Shown here: positions 9,327 to 18,868 of the stretch, piece by piece
Numbering within the stretch: the stretch's first letter is position 1
Layout: the number at the start of each line of letters is the position of its first letter
Assembly (NCBI GenBank): GCA_965219635.1
Contig: OZ244783.1
Coordinates: 2,666,001 to 2,730,000, forward strand
Reading direction: 5' to 3'
Source: JAPOXR01 sp965219635
Lineage (GTDB): Bacteria > Pseudomonadota > Alphaproteobacteria > Rhodobacterales > Rhodobacteraceae
Length of the DNA: 64,000 bases
Notes under the pieces: model-generated
What the model was told of the DNA's origin: nothing
The model's database searches: none
What the model saw: only the letters and a program-made list of their open reading frames with translations
Program-made: the position numbers and the translations under genes

Positions 9327-12300
9327 TCAATGGGGACAAGTTGATCTCTCCAGCAGCTCCGACAACTTGTAGGTTACGCTGGTCGCACCGAAGTCAGGCT
9401 CTCGTGTGAAGGGACAGGAAACATATCGTGGTGGAGTGGCCACACCTTTTTCAACCCTTACGATAGCCAGAATAAACGCCTCCGGCTTGTTCAGTGCAGT
9501 CAAGATCTCATTGCGGGTAACCGTCACACTGTCGGCACTCTCTACACGGCCCTTAACTTCGATGAACCGCAATCGGCTGCTACCATGCTCTCGGGATTCA
9601 ATATCGTAACCCAAGCGCTCAGCACCAACATCCCTTGGTTCATTGCCTAATCCCCGCTCAGCGGCCATCACCGCATCCATGGCAAGTTGCTCAACCAACG
9701 CCCTTCCTTCTGCCGTGTTTGGTTTTTGCACAGCAATCTCTTCCTTGGCTTGCACTCTCAAAAACCGGGCAGGAACAATCAGTGCTCCACCACAGACTCT
9801 AGGAAGTTGTGCGGATATCTCCCGTTCGCGCCGAAGAGCCTCCTTGCGCTGTCTAAGTCGGCCTTCAAGGCCATCGGCCCGTGTCTTTGCCTGGTCCGCA
9901 GAAAGGCGGGTTCGCTTACCTGATCGGGCGGCCGCCTTCAGTTCCTCGGCGCGCCGGTCCCAATAGTTGATCTCCTTCTTTAGGCGAGCAGTTACCTCCC
10001 TCTCTACTTTGTCGATTTTAGGTATTCTGTGCTCACGTACATCTTCGAGATGGCGTGGCACGATTGCAGTAATCGCGTGCTCAACTATCAGCTTGTCCAA
10101 GTCACCAGCAAACCAGGAGGCGTCCAGTAATCTTGCTAGATAGTCCCGTTCACCATCAACAAGTGGCCGATAGTCAAGATAAGGGGCAGGGCCAGCGTCG
10201 ACGACATGCCCAGCAGCATCAACCTCCAAAAACTGAAGCCTTCGGGAAACGACTAGTTGGCGTCCGGCCTGGGTCATCCGGCCATCCTGAATTGAGTGTT
10301 CCAGAAAGAAAAGTACCCTTGGTTCAGTTTCGTCATTAGCTTCGTCGACTAGTATCGCGCCCTGCTTGAGCACCAATCGATATCGTTCCATTACAAGGTC
10401 AAGAGTGGCGTCGAGCAAAGGGTGGCCGGGACAGATCCACGCTGCCATGGTCGGCTTGTTGATGAAATCCTTCTCAAAGCAGATGCGTTCGTAGCGCTCC
10501 TGGATCGAAGGGCCGCTTCGACTTAAGCTGTGATGCTCTCGAACAGGACCCGGAACTCTCGTTACTTCCCATCGACCGTACTCGCGCCGGTGAATACGTC
10601 CGCCCAGATGTTGAAACGCTTCAAGGAAAAAAGTCTGAATGTGAAATGGTTGCAGGCGTTGAGCAGAAGCACGCTCCATTTTTTCGCGTATTTGTGCAAG
10701 TTCCTCCGTACCCATTGAGCGCAATGCCAGTGCTCGCCTTTTGATCAATTCAACAACTTGTTGCCGACCCGCGATCTCGTCTACGGCCTTCAGTAATCGT
10801 TCGCGCACTTCGGGCCTTTCGCCATATCTAATGGCCTCCATCAGCAGTTCGCTCAGCGGGCTACCTTCGAATAACTGTCCCAGTACATCGTATACTTTGC
10901 CTCCCAGTGCCTTACTGGCGGTGTCGATCTTCTCCAGCAGCCGTCCGTAAACTTCTCCTTCGCGTGTCTGAGCTGCTACAAGATTCCAGCAATGGCAAAC
11001 TTCAGTCTGCCCAATGCGGTGGATTCTGCCGAAGCGTTGCTCCAATCGATTGGGATTCCAGGGAAGATCATAGTTCACCATTAGATGAGCTCGCTGAAGG
11101 TTGATGCCCTCACCCGCTGCATCATTGGCGACCAAGACCAGTACATCCTTGTCGTGTGTAAACGCCTCGACCACCTTGCGCCGCTCCTTGCGTCCAACAC
11201 CACCATGAATCACGGCAACCGCCTCTCCTCGACCGAGCCGAGTTCGAATGCGGTCAGCCAGATAAACAAGCGTGTCACGCGCTTCAGTAAACACTATCAG
11301 CTTGCGTCGATTTCCCTCGCGATCAATCATCAACGGATTGTCAAGAATGCTGTTGAGCTCGGTCCATTTGGCGTCGGTGCCGGCGTGCCTGAGAGTTGCT
11401 GCTTGCTCCTCAAGATGGCGGAGTGTTTCAATCTCGGCTTCCAATTCTGCAATGGTCCGGGCTGCTGTTGCTTGGTCCAGGAATTCGTCCTCAGCAAGCT
11501 CAGCCTCCCCAATCGGAATTTCTTCAAACTCTTCCTCATCGAAAAGTGTTCGAACTGATGACCCCGGATCAGGGAAGAGAATTGTATCCCTTCGAGTCCT
11601 GGACGACTGTTCCTCGGAGAAGCGGTCTTTCAATCGTTGACGCCTCCGCCGTAGCGATTCATGAATTGCTGCCGGAGAGGAAGCCAGACGACGTTGCAAT
11701 ATTGCGAGCGCAAAACCGACATTCTGGCGTCGACGATCGTTGCCCTCGGCAAAGCGTTCAACCCGGTTCATCTCTTCCTTAACGTAAGTCGTAACCTCGG
11801 CATAGAGTGCCGCTTCTGCCTCGGATAGTGTGTAGCTTACCGTCTCAGTGCGCCTTTCGGGGAAGAGCGGAGTGCCGTCAAAACGAAACAGTTCTTCCTT
11901 GACTTGCCGACGCATCAGATCCGACACATCCGCTTCGTGCACGCCGCCACGAAATCGGCCTTCGAAGCGGTCAGCATCCAGCAGCGCCATGAAGAGCTGG
12001 AAATCCTCCTCCTTGCCATTATGGGGCGTTGCCGTCATCAGAAGGAAATGCCGGGTACAACCGCCGAGCTTCTGACCTAACTGATAACGTTTGGTGAATT
12101 TGACCTCGCCGCCAAAGAAACTTGCTGACATCCGGTGTGCTTCGTCAACGACAACCAGGTCCCAGTCCGTGCCCGCTTCCAGTTTGGACTGCAATTCCGG
12201 GTTTCGGGCGAGTACATCCAGACGAGCGATCACCAAGTTCCGCTCTGCAAGGAAGTCACCTGAACGCGTTGTCTCAATCTGCTCCCGTGTTAGCAGGTCG

Positions 12301-12836
12301 AATTCGAGACCAAACTTTTCATGAAGTTCATCCTGCCACTGCTCCACCAACACTCCCGGGGCAACCACAAGGCAGCGCACGACATCCCCCCGGATCATCA
12401 GCTCCCTTATCAACAGTCCTGCCATAATGGTTTTGCCTGCGCCCGGATCGTCCGCAAGCAGGAAACGTAACGGTTGGCGCGGGAGCATCTCGCCATAAAC
12501 CGCCGTAATCTGGTGAGGCAATGGCTCTATAAGCGCTGTGTTGACCGCCAAGTATGGATCGAACAGATGTGCCAACCGAATGCGCCACGCTTCGGAGACA
12601 AGACGAAGCAGATATCCGTCTCCTTCGAAAGACCAGTTGTGCCCTGACTGTGCCTCCGAAATTTCAGTTTCTTCATCGCGATAAACGAGGCGATTGCCGA
12701 TATTGCCACTTGCGTCCTCAAAGATGACCTTGAGTGCGCTATCGCCGTACCATTCCAGATGAATGATCGTTGCCGGGCCTTCAGGGGCAAGACCATCGAA
12801 TGACGCACCCGCCCTCAAATCCTCAAGTGTTGCCAT
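9327..12836 (-). CDS. SNF2-family DNA helicase/translocase with C-terminal DUF3883
   Basis: This is a 1169-residue superfamily 2 protein. Walker A DDPGAGKT is at 129-136, DEAH at 231-234, and the C-terminal helicase lobe carries NDAAGEGINLQ and RFGRIHRIGQ (motifs V and VI). A long coiled-coil-rich middle follows, then a DUF3883 domain near 1060-1150 (GYDIESRE, RFIEVKGR), a PD-(D/E)xK-like fold often found in defence helicases. GTG 12839 directly precedes ATG 12836; I chose ATG. It is the first gene of the defence operon and probably supplies DNA translocation or target remodelling. Similar proteins occur in DISARM-like and related modification systems. Confidence 0.92.
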   Translation of the reverse strand: MATLEDLRAGASFDGLAPEGPATIIHLEWYGDSALKVIFEDASGNIGNRLVYRDEETEISEAQSGHNWSFEGDGYLLRLVSEAWRIRLAHLFDPYLAVNTALIEPLPHQITAVYGEMLPRQPLRFLLADDPGAGKTIMAGLLIRELMIRGDVVRCLVVAPGVLVEQWQDELHEKFGLEFDLLTREQIETTRSGDFLAERNLVIARLDVLARNPELQSKLEAGTDWDLVVVDEAHRMSASFFGGEVKFTKRYQLGQKLGGCTRHFLLMTATPHNGKEEDFQLFMALLDADRFEGRFRGGVHEADVSDLMRRQVKEELFRFDGTPLFPERRTETVSYTLSEAEAALYAEVTTYVKEEMNRVERFAEGNDRRRQNVGFALAILQRRLASSPAAIHESLRRRRQRLKDRFSEEQSSRTRRDTILFPDPGSSVRTLFDEEEFEEIPIGEAELAEDEFLDQATAARTIAELEAEIETLRHLEEQAATLRHAGTDAKWTELNSILDNPLMIDREGNRRKLIVFTEARDTLVYLADRIRTRLGRGEAVAVIHGGVGRKERRKVVEAFTHDKDVLVLVANDAAGEGINLQRAHLMVNYDLPWNPNRLEQRFGRIHRIGQTEVCHCWNLVAAQTREGEVYGRLLEKIDTASKALGGKVYDVLGQLFEGSPLSELLMEAIRYGERPEVRERLLKAVDEIAGRQQVVELIKRRALALRSMGTEELAQIREKMERASAQRLQPFHIQTFFLEAFQHLGGRIHRREYGRWEVTRVPGPVREHHSLSRSGPSIQERYERICFEKDFINKPTMAAWICPGHPLLDATLDLVMERYRLVLKQGAILVDEANDETEPRVLFFLEHSIQDGRMTQAGRQLVVSRRLQFLEVDAAGHVVDAGPAPYLDYRPLVDGERDYLARLLDASWFAGDLDKLIVEHAITAIVPRHLEDVREHRIPKIDKVEREVTARLKKEINYWDRRAEELKAAARSGKRTRLSADQAKTRADGLEGRLRQRKEALRREREISAQLPRVCGGALIVPARFLRVQAKEEIAVQKPNTAEGRALVEQLAMDAVMAAERGLGNEPRDVGAERLGYDIESREHGSSRLRFIEVKGRVESADSVTVTRNEILTALNKPEAFILAIVRVEKGVATPPRYVSCPFTREPDFGATSVTYKLSELLERSTCPH

Positions 12837-13545
12837 CACATAGCCTTAAGTCCCATGAGACCCTTGCTACAGTTCTGTATTCCCATTGCCTACCACTTGC
12901 GACCGTAAACACACCTTCGACGATTTACGGAAGTTGCTCTCGGCACCACTAGGGGCAGTTGGTTGGTAGGAGATCCAGCAAGACCAGCCTAGCACTCCAG
13001 TTGAACTACTTCCAGCAGAGCTCTGACCTCAGATTGTTTGGTCGACCCCAACCGCTTCAAGACGAAACAAGGATGTCGTCAATTTTGATGTTTCTGGCCT
13101 GTAGAACCCGAACTACCGGGGGTCTTTGCCTTACATGTGCAGTTGGTGTTATGGACCCTCGTCCGGAACGGTAGACAACAATCCGCTGTGAGGATTGGCA
13201 CCGTCCTGATTGGCAGTACAGGCCGAAAGTGTAATCATGAGCATGCGTACGAGTCTGCTGGCCGCTTCCCCAAACTTGGCCGCGTGACTGGAGGAACTGG
13301 ATGCGATGGAAACTCACGAATTTGCCGTCCTGAGACCGGATCAAACGAACAGCGGGGCAGCAAGGAAGCCAACGCGCCAAAAACGCGGAACGCCGTGGTT
13401 TGGAAGATTGTCGCTGAAGCTGGTTTCACGGTCCGAATACAAGAAACATGCGTTGCAGCTTTCGGGCGGGGTCCCCAAATCCCCAGTCTTGGAGTGCAGG
13501 ACTCAACCGGCGAGCCTACGCAGTCCTTTCGATACCACGCAGAGG
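12837..13545. other. Intergenic region between defence operon and TonB receptor
   Basis: This 700 bp separates two divergent genes and should hold the promoters of both. Open frames in it, including an 80-codon extension upstream of the receptor start, do not resemble proteins. I looked for a cobalamin riboswitch, because a receptor and a cobalamin enzyme lie nearby, and saw no convincing B12 box. No transposon end was found, although this is where the accessory zone appears to stop. Confidence 0.45.
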
Positions 13546-16089
13546 ATGCGCCCGGCTCGTGGCTTCCGCTTCATCTGCGGTCTTGCTGCCGCATCGCTTG
13601 CTGCCTTTGCAGCTCCCGGCATGGCAGAGTCTCCGCCAGCGGAACTGTCCACTTCGGTGGGAAGCCACATTCCAGCGGCCTCAAGCTCCGGAACACGGGT
13701 TGTCCGGGTGATCGGCCGGGAGGACATCTTGCAATCGGGCCTGACGAGCCTGAATGATCTGCTGATTTCCCGGGGCGCATTCAACAATTTTGGACTGCGC
13801 CGTTCGATGGTACTGGGGTCAAGCCGGACTGCATTCCTTGTCAATGGACACAGCCTCCTTTCCCGCACTTCGGACTACTTCCTGCAACTTCTCCCGCTGT
13901 CCGCCATTGAGCGGATTGAAATATTGGCTGACAGTTCGGCAGCGATCTACGAGGGCGGTGCCATCGGCGGCGCAATCAACATAGTCTTGAGATCCGAATT
14001 CGACGGGTTTGAGTTTCACTCCGGGCTTGATTTTCCGGACTCACCTGGCGCAGATGCCCAACAGGCCGGGACCATTTGGGGCGGCACAATTGGCCGCGGG
14101 CACTTGGTCATTGCCGCCGATGTTTTCTCCCGCGATGAAATCAACAGCGCTGACCGGGACCATAGCCGCGCTTCGTGGACGCCTGGAGGATCGTTCCGGG
14201 ATACGATCGGTGTTTCGGAATTTGGCAATACAGTCGTCGTAGGCGGTGTCGTCAAACCTCTGAGCGACTGCAGTGGCGACGGATATACAGGACTTCTGAC
14301 GAACTCTTTGCGTTTCGGTGCTAATGCTGCTTGCGGCCTTGCCACCGGGAACACCGGATGGACCGCCAATCCCATGGACCGGGAGAGTGTCTATACCAGT
14401 TTCGAACACCCACTGTCCGAACACACCAGCCTCTATGCTACCGCCCGGCTTGGTCGGCTTGATACCGCTTTCAAAGGAGCTGCGGCATACGGGGCTCTCA
14501 GTTTTGCGCCTACTCAGGATCTGAGAGCTTCGTTGCTTGCGGATCCGGACATCGACGAAGTTCCGGACACAGTGACAGGATATCTGACGATGCTCGGTCA
14601 CGGCGACATTCACGTGTGGTCAGCGGCAAAGGAACAGGATTTCGTCCTTGGTGTCAGGACTCGAACACCAGGAGGCCCCGGCTGGAATGCCTACGTTCGC
14701 TCAAACACTTACAAGCTTACCCAGGGTGGCGGCACTCTGGTTCACCAGGAGAAGTTCAAGTCAGCGGTCGAAGACGGGCGTTACGACCTAGCCGACCCCT
14801 TGTCGGATGATCCTGATCATCTGAAGGCCGTGCGCGAGTCCAGCCTAGAGGTGGATGTCGACCTGAAACAACAGCACAGGTCGGCGGGCCTTTCTGTCGA
14901 CGGTGAAGGGTTCGCGCTTCCGGGTGGCAATACCCGCTGGGTCATGGGCGCTGAAATAGAAGAGGCCGTGCATCACGACTTTGTCGATTTCTTCAATCCG
15001 GACGATCCGTCCACGATCTATACGTTTGAGGACATCCTGGGATTTGGAAGTTCCGGTTTCACCTACAGCGGAGAACGCCGCCGTTTTTCGGTCTTCGGTG
15101 AAATGCTGCTTCCGCCCGCGCCGGACTGGACAGTTTCAGTTGCGGCGCGCCAGGACGACTATGATGATGTGGGTGCGGCGTACTCAAGCCAGGTATCGAC
15201 TGCGTACCATGTCACCCCGACATTGACGGTACATGGAACCTGGGCTCGTGGATCACAACCGCCCACGATCAAGGAACTGAATTCGGACTTGAGGAAGAGC
15301 GCAGTCCGGATCTGCGATACCAAAAACCATGATGGGCCGCTGGAGACTTGCGACCGGGTCACCGTGCAGCACTGGAGCGGTGGCAACAGCGAATTGAAAC
15401 CGGACCGCGGAGAGTCGCGCAGTGTGGGCGTCACAACTCAAACCGGTCCACTGATCTGGAACGCAAGCTGGTTCCGAACCAGTTCATCCGGTTTCCCGAC
15501 AACTCTCCCGTCCCAGTGGATCGTGGACATGGAAGCTGCCGGAGAGCCGTTGCCGTCGGGGGCCAAGGTCTACCGCGAGGCAGGCGACGGCAAGATCACG
15601 CGCATTGACTCTCCTTGGGTGAACGCAGGCGATGCGGCCATCTCGGGCGTTGACTTTCAGGTCGGTGCAGAGTGGGAACTGGGACAGGTAGACGTTTCCA
15701 TGGACCTTTCTTGGCTTCACGTATCCGATTACGAGGTGATGGTTAGTGGCGTCACCCAACCAGGAGATTACCCTTCGGATCGTATGCACGCCTCGCTGCG
15801 TGTCTCTGAACATGGAACAACTGTGGGCTGGGATGTGCACTCGATTTCTGGCTACGACCTTGTCACGAGCGCGGGGAAGTTTGGCACCTGGGAGGCATGG
15901 GTTGGTCACGACCTGTCGGTGAAATGGGATGATCCGTTCGACAGCCAGGACACATATATCACAGCCGGCATTCTCAATGTCGCGGACAAGGGACCGCCCA
16001 TGACTGCTTCCTATCCTTCGTTCACGAGCAGGAGCCTCGATTCCGTTCGGGGCCGCACCTTCTTTCTCAGGACCGGAGTGTCATGGTAG
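13546..16089 (+). CDS. TonB-dependent outer-membrane receptor
   Basis: About 847 residues. The chosen ATG at 13546 gives a clear signal peptide (RFICGLAAASLAAFAAPGMA); the frame stays open to an ATG at 13306, but those 80 residues look non-coding. A plug domain follows (about residues 45-150: VIGREDILQSGLTSLNDLL, FLVNGHSLLS, LPLSAIERIEILADSSAA, GGAIGGAINIV). The rest is the 22-strand barrel, ending in an aromatic residue (FFLRTGVSW). No TonB box is obvious before the plug. The protein imports a scarce nutrient with TonB energy; substrate is unknown. It stands alone, with no transporter or regulator beside it. Confidence 0.87.
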   Translation: MRPARGFRFICGLAAASLAAFAAPGMAESPPAELSTSVGSHIPAASSSGTRVVRVIGREDILQSGLTSLNDLLISRGAFNNFGLRRSMVLGSSRTAFLVNGHSLLSRTSDYFLQLLPLSAIERIEILADSSAAIYEGGAIGGAINIVLRSEFDGFEFHSGLDFPDSPGADAQQAGTIWGGTIGRGHLVIAADVFSRDEINSADRDHSRASWTPGGSFRDTIGVSEFGNTVVVGGVVKPLSDCSGDGYTGLLTNSLRFGANAACGLATGNTGWTANPMDRESVYTSFEHPLSEHTSLYATARLGRLDTAFKGAAAYGALSFAPTQDLRASLLADPDIDEVPDTVTGYLTMLGHGDIHVWSAAKEQDFVLGVRTRTPGGPGWNAYVRSNTYKLTQGGGTLVHQEKFKSAVEDGRYDLADPLSDDPDHLKAVRESSLEVDVDLKQQHRSAGLSVDGEGFALPGGNTRWVMGAEIEEAVHHDFVDFFNPDDPSTIYTFEDILGFGSSGFTYSGERRRFSVFGEMLLPPAPDWTVSVAARQDDYDDVGAAYSSQVSTAYHVTPTLTVHGTWARGSQPPTIKELNSDLRKSAVRICDTKNHDGPLETCDRVTVQHWSGGNSELKPDRGESRSVGVTTQTGPLIWNASWFRTSSSGFPTTLPSQWIVDMEAAGEPLPSGAKVYREAGDGKITRIDSPWVNAGDAAISGVDFQVGAEWELGQVDVSMDLSWLHVSDYEVMVSGVTQPGDYPSDRMHASLRVSEHGTTVGWDVHSISGYDLVTSAGKFGTWEAWVGHDLSVKWDDPFDSQDTYITAGILNVADKGPPMTASYPSFTSRSLDSVRGRTFFLRTGVSW

Positions 16090-16560
16090 CACCGTAACAG
16101 CCGGTCGACGGCTTGGCGGCACACAAATACAGTACCCGCAGGCTACGGTCAGGCAATGGTTTCGGGCAAGCCGGGCGATGCCCACCGCTACAGTAATTGG
16201 CAGTGAATTGCTCCAGGACCGCCCTGGACAGGCCATATTGATTGCACGGCCAGTGTCCGCTGGCACTTTGGGACAAATGCTCGGAATTTCCTGCCTCTAC
16301 CGCAGGCGAGGCCCTGTACTATCCCCTATTCTTCGGCTTCCCTGGCTTGGCACCCGGGGAATCCAATTGCAGGCAATCGAGGGCCTGCTTCGACCCCGCC
16401 AAGCATGGCGCGACTGCTGATGCCATATACCGTCGGAGGGCTATTCCCGGCACTTGCGAGTTGCCTTGCCACCGTGTCTGCTTCGGAGGCATACCCGTGA
16501 GCAAAATCGCATTTCCCGGTCTTCTGGGTTATGGTCAGCTGTACTTGGCAAAGGTTTGGC
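16090..16560. other. Intergenic stretch without a supported gene
   Basis: About 470 bp between the receptor and the small coiled-coil gene. Several short frames on both strands overlap here, none with a family match or a good ribosome binding site. It presumably carries the promoter for the gene at 16561. Confidence 0.4.
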
Positions 16561-16929
16561 ATGGAGTCTGAGGTGGACACCGTTTGGGCGATGGCGGGGC
16601 TGGCTGTGGCTCTTGCCGGGCTGATCCTGATCCAGGGTGTTTCCTTCAACCGGCGGATGGATCGGCGAATGGACCTGATGACTCAGCGCATGGATCAGAT
16701 GCAAAAGCAAATGAACCGGCGCATGGACCAGATGGACAAGCGAATGAATCTGATGGACCAGCGAATGAATCTGATTCAGCAGCAGCAAGTCACCATGCTT
16801 CAGCAGATTGGCGATATTCGCGAGCGTCTCGCCGGCCTGGAAGTGCTTGTCGAAATAATCCGATCAGGCCTCCAGTTGCCGCGTATGGATGAGCTTCCGG
16901 ATTTGTCCGCCAAAGGACACAGCGGCTGA
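16561..16929 (+). CDS. Small membrane-anchored coiled-coil protein of unknown function
   Basis: About 122 residues from ATG 16561; ten extra upstream codons are open but add nothing. Residues about 8-28 are one hydrophobic segment (AMAGLAVALAGLILIQGVSF). Residues 31-80 repeat an R-M-D/N-x-M unit about seven times (RRMDRRMDLM, QRMDQM, KQMNRRMDQM, DKRMNLM), giving a Met-rich heptad-like coiled coil, followed by a Gln run and a conserved-looking helix (IGDIRERLAGLEVLVEIIR). The likely topology is an N-terminal anchor with a long rod. I do not recognise a named family. The repeat unit also makes the DNA internally repetitive. Confidence 0.6.
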   Translation: MESEVDTVWAMAGLAVALAGLILIQGVSFNRRMDRRMDLMTQRMDQMQKQMNRRMDQMDKRMNLMDQRMNLIQQQQVTMLQQIGDIRERLAGLEVLVEIIRSGLQLPRMDELPDLSAKGHSG

Positions 16930-17181
16930 CTTCCTGCCTCTCGCTCCTATCCTGCCGAAACCGGTCCGGATGCACGAAACAACGGCAGCAACTCGGGCAG
17001 CAGGTCAACTTCTGCAATCAAGTTTGGTTCCGGGAGTTGGGGGGCTCTTCTTGCGATTGCTGCGGCTGACAACTTCAACCATCAATCGGCCGTTCTGAAC
17101 GACAGCGCATTGCTCCAAGCCAATCGGCAACTGGTTGGCAGGACTCTTGGATGCTGACGGTCCGTAACGAGACTCTATGGG

Positions 17182-17754
17182 TTATCGTCCGGCCCCAGGC
17201 ACCCACAATACATCGGCGGCACCCTTGCCGTTTTCCCATCTGGCCAGCACAAACAGCCAGTCGGACAACCGGTTCAGGTAGCGCAGGGCAAATGGATTCA
17301 CCTGCTCGTGCTCGCCTAGTTCAACCAGCCGCCGCTCCGCCCGCCGCGCAACTGTCCTGCAAAGATGAAGGTGAGCGGACGTAGCTGCGCCACCCGGAAG
17401 AACAAAGCTCCGAAGCGGCTCAAGTTCTGCATTGAATTCGTCGATTTCCGTCTCGAGCCGCAACACCTGGCCCTCGACTATCCTCAATGGTGGATGCTCT
17501 GCCTCGTCTTCACCCTCTTTCTGCGGAACGCAAAGGTCGGCTCCAAGGTCGAACAGATCATTCTGAATCGCTGCAAGCAGATCGTCGAGCCTGCCGGAGG
17601 CATGCAGCCTTGCCACACCTACCGCCGAATTCAACTCATCCACCGTGCCATAGGCTTCAACGCGCCGTGAGAACTTCTTGACCCGCGCTCCGTCGCCAAG
17701 CCCGGTTTCACCGGTGTCGCCAGTGCGGGTGTAGATCTTGTTCAGAACGACCAT
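17182..17754 (-). CDS. PduO-type ATP:cob(I)alamin adenosyltransferase
   Basis: The protein has 190 residues. The N-terminus carries the PduO signature (KIYTRTGDTGETGLGDG at about 6-22) and the AYGTVDELNSAVG motif near 34-46, which bind ATP; the later RRAERRL segment is also conserved. It transfers the 5'-deoxyadenosyl group from ATP to reduced cobalamin or cobyrinic acid diamide, making the coenzyme for B12-dependent mutases. Length is normal. Its start overlaps the stop of the upstream twin-transmembrane gene (TGATG), so the two are co-translated. Confidence 0.93.
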   Translation of the reverse strand: MVVLNKIYTRTGDTGETGLGDGARVKKFSRRVEAYGTVDELNSAVGVARLHASGRLDDLLAAIQNDLFDLGADLCVPQKEGEDEAEHPPLRIVEGQVLRLETEIDEFNAELEPLRSFVLPGGAATSAHLHLCRTVARRAERRLVELGEHEQVNPFALRYLNRLSDWLFVLARWENGKGAADVLWVPGAGR

Positions 17755-17954
17755 CAGTCTCCACCTCTGAAGAACACGGCGATCAGTATCAGCGCAACGG
17801 CCGCTGCCTGCGCGATTATCCTCAAGCGCATGATCCTGTTGGCATGCTTCCGGTTGAATTCGCCGCCCGCGGCATAACCTCCGATTCCGATCATCAGGAT
17901 AACCAGAACCACCAGAACCGCGATGGTTGCGATGATGTAAAGTGGGTCGCTCAT
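17754..17954 (-). CDS. Twin-transmembrane-helix small protein (HIG1-like)
   Basis: The protein has 66 residues with two hydrophobic helices (about 5-28 and 45-61) joined by a basic loop (FNRKHANRIMRLR). This matches the HIG1-type twin transmembrane small proteins common in alphaproteobacteria, often beside cobalamin adenosyltransferase or electron-transfer flavoprotein genes. HIG1 proteins in mitochondria associate with respiratory supercomplexes; whether the bacterial ones do is not known. It overlaps the adenosyltransferase start by one base. Confidence 0.8.
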   Translation of the reverse strand: MSDPLYIIATIAVLVVLVILMIGIGGYAAGGEFNRKHANRIMRLRIIAQAAAVALILIAVFFRGGD

Positions 17955-18013
17955 TTCAATTGCCCAACTGGTGGATTGGCCGGCGGGCTTGCCACCGCCG
18001 ATGCCCGCAAGAC

Positions 18014-18868
18014 CTACAGCCTTGCGATGAGCCTGTCCAACGCCCGGGTCGACAACAGGCGCTTTGCCACTCCCATGATGTATGTCGGGGTTGTGACGTA
18101 ATAGCGCGGCCGGGGATTGCGCGACTCAAGTGCATGGATCAACTTGTTCGTTACTGCTCTTGGCGGCAGCTCGAACTTGTCCTTCTTCTTCGTGTTTGCG
18201 TAAAGATGAGGGATCAGCAAGTTCCGATAGAATTCGGCATGCACAGAATTCTCCCAGTCGATCCACTTCTCGAAATGCTGCTGCGAGTTTTCCCTGATGC
18301 GCGTGGTGATCGGTCCTGGTTCGATCAGGCAAACATGTATCCCTGTACCCCGCAATTCAATGCGAAGAGTGTCTGACAAACCCTCAAGAGCATACTTCGT
18401 AGAGTTGTATGGTCCCCTGTAGGGCAGGGTCACAAACCCGAGGATCGACGAACAGTTCACGATGCGTCCGTGACCCTGCCGCCGCATGGCAGGAATGACC
18501 CTTCGGGTCAGGTCATGATATCCGAACAGGTTGGCTTCAAAGATTGCGCGCAGAGCCCCGCGCGGAGCGTCCTCTACGGCAGTGGGCACCGCGTAGGCAC
18601 CATTATTGTAGAGGGCGTCCAGCGTTCCACCGGTCAGGTCGAACACCTGCTCGACTGCGTCCGCAATGCTGCTTTCGTCCTCGTAGTCGAGCCTCATGCT
18701 CTCCAGTCCGGCCTGCCGCAGCCGTTCGCAATCCTCTTCCTTGCGGCAGGTGGCAAACACCCGCCAGCCGCGGGATCCAAGACAGGTTGCGGCATCATGG
18801 CCAATCCCGGAGGAACATCCGGTCATCAATATGGTGCCGCGGTGGGCAGTTCCGTTCGGCTTCGCCAT
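18014..18868 (-). CDS. Short-chain dehydrogenase/reductase
   Basis: About 284 residues from ATG 18868 (the frame is open 15 codons further). The Rossmann motif TGCSSGIG is at 16-23, followed by the YNNGAY turn, the catalytic Ser in NCSSILGF and the YNSTK active-site Tyr/Lys. The PGPITT segment after it closes the cofactor site. The C-terminal third (TNKLIHALESRNPRPRYYV) resembles the classical SDRs annotated as retinol or 17-beta-hydroxysteroid dehydrogenase-like. The substrate cannot be read. It lies 59 bp upstream of the twin-transmembrane gene on the same strand and may share its transcript. Confidence 0.88.
   Translation of the reverse strand: MAKPNGTAHRGTILMTGCSSGIGHDAATCLGSRGWRVFATCRKEEDCERLRQAGLESMRLDYEDESSIADAVEQVFDLTGGTLDALYNNGAYAVPTAVEDAPRGALRAIFEANLFGYHDLTRRVIPAMRRQGHGRIVNCSSILGFVTLPYRGPYNSTKYALEGLSDTLRIELRGTGIHVCLIEPGPITTRIRENSQQHFEKWIDWENSVHAEFYRNLLIPHLYANTKKKDKFELPPRAVTNKLIHALESRNPRPRYYVTTPTYIMGVAKRLLSTRALDRLIARL

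Noticed and set aside
2362..12836. Calling the operon a DISARM system
   Set aside because: A methylase and SNF2 helicase are present, but no DrmA, DrmB (DUF1998) or phospholipase-D-like DrmC gene is in the window; DUF499 and the toxin pair are not DISARM core genes.
12837..13545. Possible cobalamin riboswitch before the TonB receptor
   Set aside because: No B12 box or pairing regions were seen; the nearby adenosyltransferase is on the other strand in a different operon.
13306..13545. 80-codon N-terminal extension of the TonB receptor
   Set aside because: The residues do not resemble a signal or signalling domain, and a proper signal peptide starts at 13546.
16660..16790. Short tandem DNA repeats (CGCATGGA/GAATGGA units) considered as a CRISPR-like or satellite array
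   Set aside because: They are the codons of the repeated R-M-D-x-M coiled coil; there are no spacers.
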